Shown: positions 60,693 to 64,000 of the stretch, one piece after another | Position numbering within the stretch: position 1 is the first letter of the stretch | Layout: each line of letters starts with the position of its first letter | From: Bryobacterales bacterium | GTDB lineage: Bacteria; Acidobacteriota; Terriglobia; Bryobacterales; UBA6623 | Assembly: GCA_026713545.1 (NCBI GenBank) | Contig: JAPOOG010000083.1 | Coordinates: 102,840-166,839, forward strand | Direction of reading: 5' to 3' | Length of the DNA stretch: 64,000 nt | Notes under the pieces: model-generated | What the model was told of the DNA's origin: nothing | Databases searched by the model: none | The model's input: only the letters and a program-made list of their open reading frames with translations | Program-made: the position numbers and the translations under genes

Positions 60693-60869
60693 CCTGCATG
60701 TCTCACCAAGTGGCGAGGTGAAGTGCGTGAGAGGGCCGTCAGGACGAGGCGCGCGCCGCTTGGCGCGCGCAGGTGTACTTGAAAGTACATCGAGCACGGC
60801 GAGCAAGCGCAACGAAGTCATGGCGGTCACATCGCGTGCTTCGGCCGTCGGGTGGTGAGAAATGCAAGG
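60693..60869 (+). repeat. MITE-like T element, copy 8 (internally shortened)
   Basis: Left CCTGCATGTCTCACCAAG, right GTGGTGAGAAATGCAAGG, flanked by ATAG and TTAG. The middle is altered: the heptamer and ttcaccggccgtc parts are missing and cgagcacggcgagcaagcgc is present instead. Confidence 0.75.
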
Positions 60870-60873
60870 TTAG

Positions 60874-61438
60874 CCCTCTCCGCTGGGTCTATTGATATCC
60901 GCAGAATACAGTGTTGTTTTCGGACACAGAGAATACCTCGCTGAAACAGTCGCAGCACCTTGTGCCCCTACACAGTATTTAGCGAGCATCAATAAGTGCC
61001 GTGTTCTTGCTGTTGGGTTCGTTTTTCCTCGCAACGATCCCGTGCTTTGATCGCCTGCAGGGGCACGGCTCCGGTATTACGTAATGCCGATGGCAACGAA
61101 TTCAAGATTCGGTTTCCTGTCCCTTCCCGACTGTAGAACCGTGCGCTAGTGCTCAGAGACACGGCGAACATCTGGTGCAAATCGTTCTGGTGGATCGACT
61201 ACTCGGCTACCATAGAAACCAGGACAGGCGGCGTAGCCATCCTGGATCACCTTGCAAACCTGCACCACTTGGCTGTCGGTAGGAACGGAAGTCATACAAT
61301 TCCCGTAGGCGAATCGGTGACGTTCCGCTATCGAGGGGTGATCCATTAGGGGAAGACGCTGCCGGTCGACATCGAGACGCGGCTCGGAGATTTCGTGACA
61401 GGCATAGTTTTCGTTCACGAGACGAAGAGATGACTGCT
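60874..61438. other. Gap before a Tat oxidoreductase gene
   Basis: No gene convincingly supported. Open frames at 61149-61349 (+) and 61146-61418 (-) oppose each other and neither shows a family motif. Confidence 0.3.
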
Positions 61439-62461
61439 ATGGATCGCAGAGGCTTTCTGATGGGTGCGGGGGCAGCGCCGCTGATGCCTGCTCGGACCGG
61501 CGGCGGCCGTGTGCGAATCGGGTTTCTCGGTGGCAGCCACTCCCACGCCGGTGCGAAAGTCGATGTCGTGCTGGCGAACTCGGACTACGAACTCGTCGGA
61601 ATGGTGGAGGATGCCCCGGAGGTCCGCGCAAGGTACGAATCCAAGGGAGTGCGGATGATGGCCCTGGACGATATGCTGGGCGATCCGTCGATTGACGCCA
61701 TAGCAGTGGAGAGTCCGGTGCGCGACCATATTCGCCACGCCTCGATGGTCGTTGATGCGGGCAAGCATGTCCACATCGAAAAACCTCCGGCGACCGACGT
61801 GGAGTCGTTGCGGTCAGTGCTCGATGCCGCACAGCGCAAGAAGCTCGCCGTGCAGATGGGCTACATGTGGCGCCACCATCCGGGCATCAATCGTATGTTG
61901 GAAGCAGCTAGGCAAGGTTGGCTGGGGATGGTCTACTTGGTGCAGGCCACGATCCACAAGTGGCTTCCCGATTCCAAACGTGCGGCGTGGGCCGAGTTTC
62001 GTGGTGGTCAGATGTTTGAACTCGGCGGGCATGTGGTTGATCCGCTGATTCGGCTGATGGGTCGCCCGGACCGTGTCACGCCGTTTCTCAAGAATCATGG
62101 AGACAAGGGAGACAACCTCGCCGACAACACGATTGCCGTCTTCGAATTCCCGGGGGCGCTGGGACTGGTCATCGGCGCGACTTTGCACTTTACGTCACGC
62201 TACCGGAGTTTCATCATCCACGGTACAAAGGGGACGGCGACGTTGCGGCCGATCGAGCCGCCCGAACTCTTGATGGATCTGACCGAAGCGGCGGGGCCTT
62301 ACGCGAAGGGCGCTCAGAAGATCGAGTTGCCGATATACAAAAGGTACAAGGACGAGTTTGTCGAGTTGGCGGCGGCCGTGCGCGGCGAAAAGCCAATCGC
62401 GGTGACGCCGCACGAGGATTTGATGGTGCAGGAAGCGCTGATTTCCGCTTCCGGGATGTAG
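61439..62461 (+). CDS. Gfo/Idh/MocA oxidoreductase, Tat-exported
   Basis: 340 aa from the ATG at 61439, nine bases after gacgaagag; ATG 61430 is the alternative. Tat signal MDRRGFLMGAGAAPLMPA. Rossmann GFLGGSHSHAGAK is a variant of GxGxxG; the EKP motif is in VHIEKPPATDVES. His in FELGGHVVDPLIRLMG is the likely catalytic position. The substrate is probably a sugar or sugar derivative. Exported enzymes of this type carry pre-bound cofactor in the periplasm. In tandem with the next gene, same family. Confidence 0.86.
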   Translation: MDRRGFLMGAGAAPLMPARTGGGRVRIGFLGGSHSHAGAKVDVVLANSDYELVGMVEDAPEVRARYESKGVRMMALDDMLGDPSIDAIAVESPVRDHIRHASMVVDAGKHVHIEKPPATDVESLRSVLDAAQRKKLAVQMGYMWRHHPGINRMLEAARQGWLGMVYLVQATIHKWLPDSKRAAWAEFRGGQMFELGGHVVDPLIRLMGRPDRVTPFLKNHGDKGDNLADNTIAVFEFPGALGLVIGATLHFTSRYRSFIIHGTKGTATLRPIEPPELLMDLTEAAGPYAKGAQKIELPIYKRYKDEFVELAAAVRGEKPIAVTPHEDLMVQEALISASGM

Positions 62462-62550
62462 CGGTCTGATACCCGACTGCCGTCCGGCAGTGTCGGCCGG
62501 CTGAGGGAGTGGTTCCGACCACAACTACAGAATGGCAGCAGGGGGGTTAT

Positions 62551-63816
62551 ATGAACAGGCGATACTTCATTGGCGCCGCACTCGCCAGCGCAGCAGCTAG
62601 CAAGGCGGTCGCGGCAAATGACAAAGTCAATCTGGGAATGATCGGTGTAGGTGGTCGCGGACGTGGTCTCACACGCACCTTCCTGGGAATAGAAGACGCG
62701 AACGTCGTGCATCTCTGCGACGCCGACCAGGCGTCTCTTGAGCGCACCCAGGCGGAAGTGGCCAAGGTGGGCGCGAAAAAACCGAAAGAGACGAACGACA
62801 TGAGGCATCTCTTCGATGACCCCGAAGTCGATGCGGTCGTGATCGCGACCCCCGATCATTGGCATGCTCCGGCTGCCATTCTTGGCTGCGACGCCGGAAA
62901 GGATGTCTATGTCGAGAAGCCCGCCTCGCACAACATTCGCGAAGGCCGCCTCATGGTCCAGGCGGCTCGCTCGAACAAGCGGATCGTGCAGGTCGGTACG
63001 CAGTCGCGCAGCCGTGGGTCGACCATCCGCGGGATCGAATACGCCAACTCAGGCAAAATCGGCAAGGTCCTCATGGCAAAGGCCTGGAATATCCAGATGC
63101 GGGACGACATCGGTCACAAGGAGGACTCCCCTGTGCCCGAAGGCCTCGATTACGACACCTGGTTGGGACCGGCGCCATGGATTCCCTTCAACGAGAACCG
63201 CTTCCACTACAAGTGGCATTGGCACTGGCACTTCGGCACGGGCGACGCCGGCAACGACGGTGCGCATCAGCTCGACATCGCCCGCTGGGCGCTCGGTGAG
63301 AACTATCCGAAGATCATTAGCGGCATGGGCCGCAAGGTCTATTTCAACGACGATCAGCAAACCCCCGACACGATGAACGTCACGTTTGACTACGGCGATA
63401 AGGCGCTGATTTGGGAGATGCGGATCTGGAATCCGTATGGCCAGGACGACCAGAGCAATGGCGTTGCGGTCTACGGCGACAAGGGTCGCGTCGATATCGG
63501 CCGCTGGGACCGTCGCTGGGGCTTCAAGGCCTTCGACAGCGACGGCGAGCTCGTCGAGTACGACGATGCCGACGATGAGCGTGACCAACACATGCGCAAC
63601 TTCATTGATTGCGTCCGTACGCGCAAGCACCCCAATGCGGATATCGGTATCGGCCACCTTTCAGGCTTGCTCTGCCATCTTGCGAACATCGTGGCGCGTA
63701 CCGGCCGCACGTTTCGTTTCGACGCTGAATCGGAAACCGTCATCGGCGACGCTGAAGCGAACTTGCACGTCAAGCGCGCGTATCGGCCTCACTGGAGCAC
63801 ACCGAAGGGTGTTTGA
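62551..63816 (+). CDS. Gfo/Idh/MocA oxidoreductase, Tat-exported
   Basis: 421 aa from the ATG at 62551 (ggggggttat upstream); an earlier in-frame codon at 62509 was rejected. Tat signal NRRYFIGAALASAAASKAVA. Rossmann MIGVGGRGRGLT, EKP motif in VYVEKPASHNIREG, and the typical HWHWHFGTGDAGNDGAHQLD, then IARWALGE block of the exported subgroup, with WLGPAPW. Exported enzymes of this type are typically fused to cofactor at export and act on polysaccharide-derived sugars. Separated from the previous gene by 89 bp. Confidence 0.89.
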   Translation: MNRRYFIGAALASAAASKAVAANDKVNLGMIGVGGRGRGLTRTFLGIEDANVVHLCDADQASLERTQAEVAKVGAKKPKETNDMRHLFDDPEVDAVVIATPDHWHAPAAILGCDAGKDVYVEKPASHNIREGRLMVQAARSNKRIVQVGTQSRSRGSTIRGIEYANSGKIGKVLMAKAWNIQMRDDIGHKEDSPVPEGLDYDTWLGPAPWIPFNENRFHYKWHWHWHFGTGDAGNDGAHQLDIARWALGENYPKIISGMGRKVYFNDDQQTPDTMNVTFDYGDKALIWEMRIWNPYGQDDQSNGVAVYGDKGRVDIGRWDRRWGFKAFDSDGELVEYDDADDERDQHMRNFIDCVRTRKHPNADIGIGHLSGLLCHLANIVARTGRTFRFDAESETVIGDAEANLHVKRAYRPHWSTPKGV

Positions 63817-63839
63817 TCCGATTCGTTAGCCTGCTTTTC

Positions 63840-64000
63840 TCACCACGAGGCGAGGTGAAGTGCGTGAGAGGGACGTCAGGACGAGGCGCGAGCCGGGCGG
63901 AGGAAAAAGGCGCGAGCCGCTTGGCGCGCACAACACAGCCTTTAAGGTTTTTCACGCGTCACGAAACACGAATCACGGTCTTTTTTTCGCGTGCTTCGAC
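63840..64000 (+). repeat. MITE-like T element, copy 9 (runs off the window)
   Basis: Starts CCTGCTTTTCTCACCAC after a TTAG flank and continues through the agagggacgtcaggacgagg core, gcggaggaaaaaggcgcg and a heptamer array to the window end. Confidence 0.8.

Noticed and set aside
61146..61418. 90-codon minus-strand frame before the Tat oxidoreductase gene
   Set aside because: Overlaps an opposing frame, with no motif and no ribosome site.

Overview
The window is a chromosomal stretch of a GC-rich (about 60%) Gram-negative heterotroph. The best guess is an Acidobacteriota member of the Bryobacterales/Solibacter type. This rests on an ASPIC/UnbV lipoprotein, remains of an Oar-like TonB receptor, many Tat-exported Gfo/Idh/MocA and TIM-barrel sugar enzymes, penicillin acylase, a sialidase and a membrane pyrophosphatase. 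No rRNA or ribosomal marker is present, so the phylum is an inference. A selenocysteine tRNA (33094-33188) shows that the organism reads UGA as Sec.

Layout. 1-429: start of hppA (minus strand, cut by the window edge). 430-3260: a kinase-like/dCMP deaminase fusion set between dense repeat clusters. 3261-9250: a two-gene operon of an ASPIC/UnbV lipoprotein and a five-haem membrane cytochrome with TPRs. 9496-12043: modABC molybdate transporter. 12306-17656: accessory region with a DUF6817-like protein, a WYL regulator, a split PD-(D/E)XK protein and a tandem AAA+ ATPase; the 14-15.6 kb part is more AT-rich than its surroundings. 17919-21187: SDR, NADP-type glutamate dehydrogenase, acetamidase/formamidase. 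21318-22584: a beta-carbonic anhydrase fused to the N-terminus of a TonB receptor and followed by what looks like the receptor's C-terminal remains. 23379-29353: penicillin acylase, TauD-type dioxygenase, enolase-superfamily protein and bacterioferritin, with a 0.4 kb direct duplication flanking the enolase gene. 29651-32410: coaD, aspartate aminotransferase, manA. 33-44 kb: tRNA-Sec, maf, an efflux adaptor, Mn-type SOD, sugar isomerase-like proteins, an ankyrin protein, ccsA/hemX-hemA-hemC, Gfo/Idh/MocA. 44.6-53.6 kb: an M16 peptidase pair, sialidase, haloacid dehalogenase, a small secreted HExxH protein, a MoaD-like protein with a BNR-repeat protein. 54-57.7 kb: phoB-phoR and a second PhoB-like regulator. 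58-64 kb: gnd, a Tat lipoprotein amidohydrolase and two Tat-exported Gfo/Idh/MocA oxidoreductases.

The gaps between genes are the strangest part. They hold at least a dozen copies of a MITE-like element of about 270 bp, with 17-bp terminal inverted repeats (CCTGCATTTCTCACCAC) and 4-bp target duplications (TTAG/TTAG, CTGG/CTGG). They also hold three copies of a terminator-like hairpin module, three copies of a roughly 300-bp module with an internal 10-bp tandem array whose core word differs between copies, one pair of inverted palindromic repeats, and heptamer tandem arrays (CACGARN)n. Every oriented copy of the first three families points the same way on the + strand, whatever the direction of the neighbouring genes.

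Best candidates for something new: (1) the AAA+/split PD-(D/E)XK/WYL cluster as a possible uncharacterised defence module; (2) the carbonic anhydrase embedded in a broken TonB receptor gene; (3) the MITE family and the word-homogenised module; (4) 11-bp-phased TTAA arrays resembling Pho boxes upstream of a secreted HExxH protein and of the second PhoB-like regulator; (5) a CTG-initiated Tat lipoprotein.
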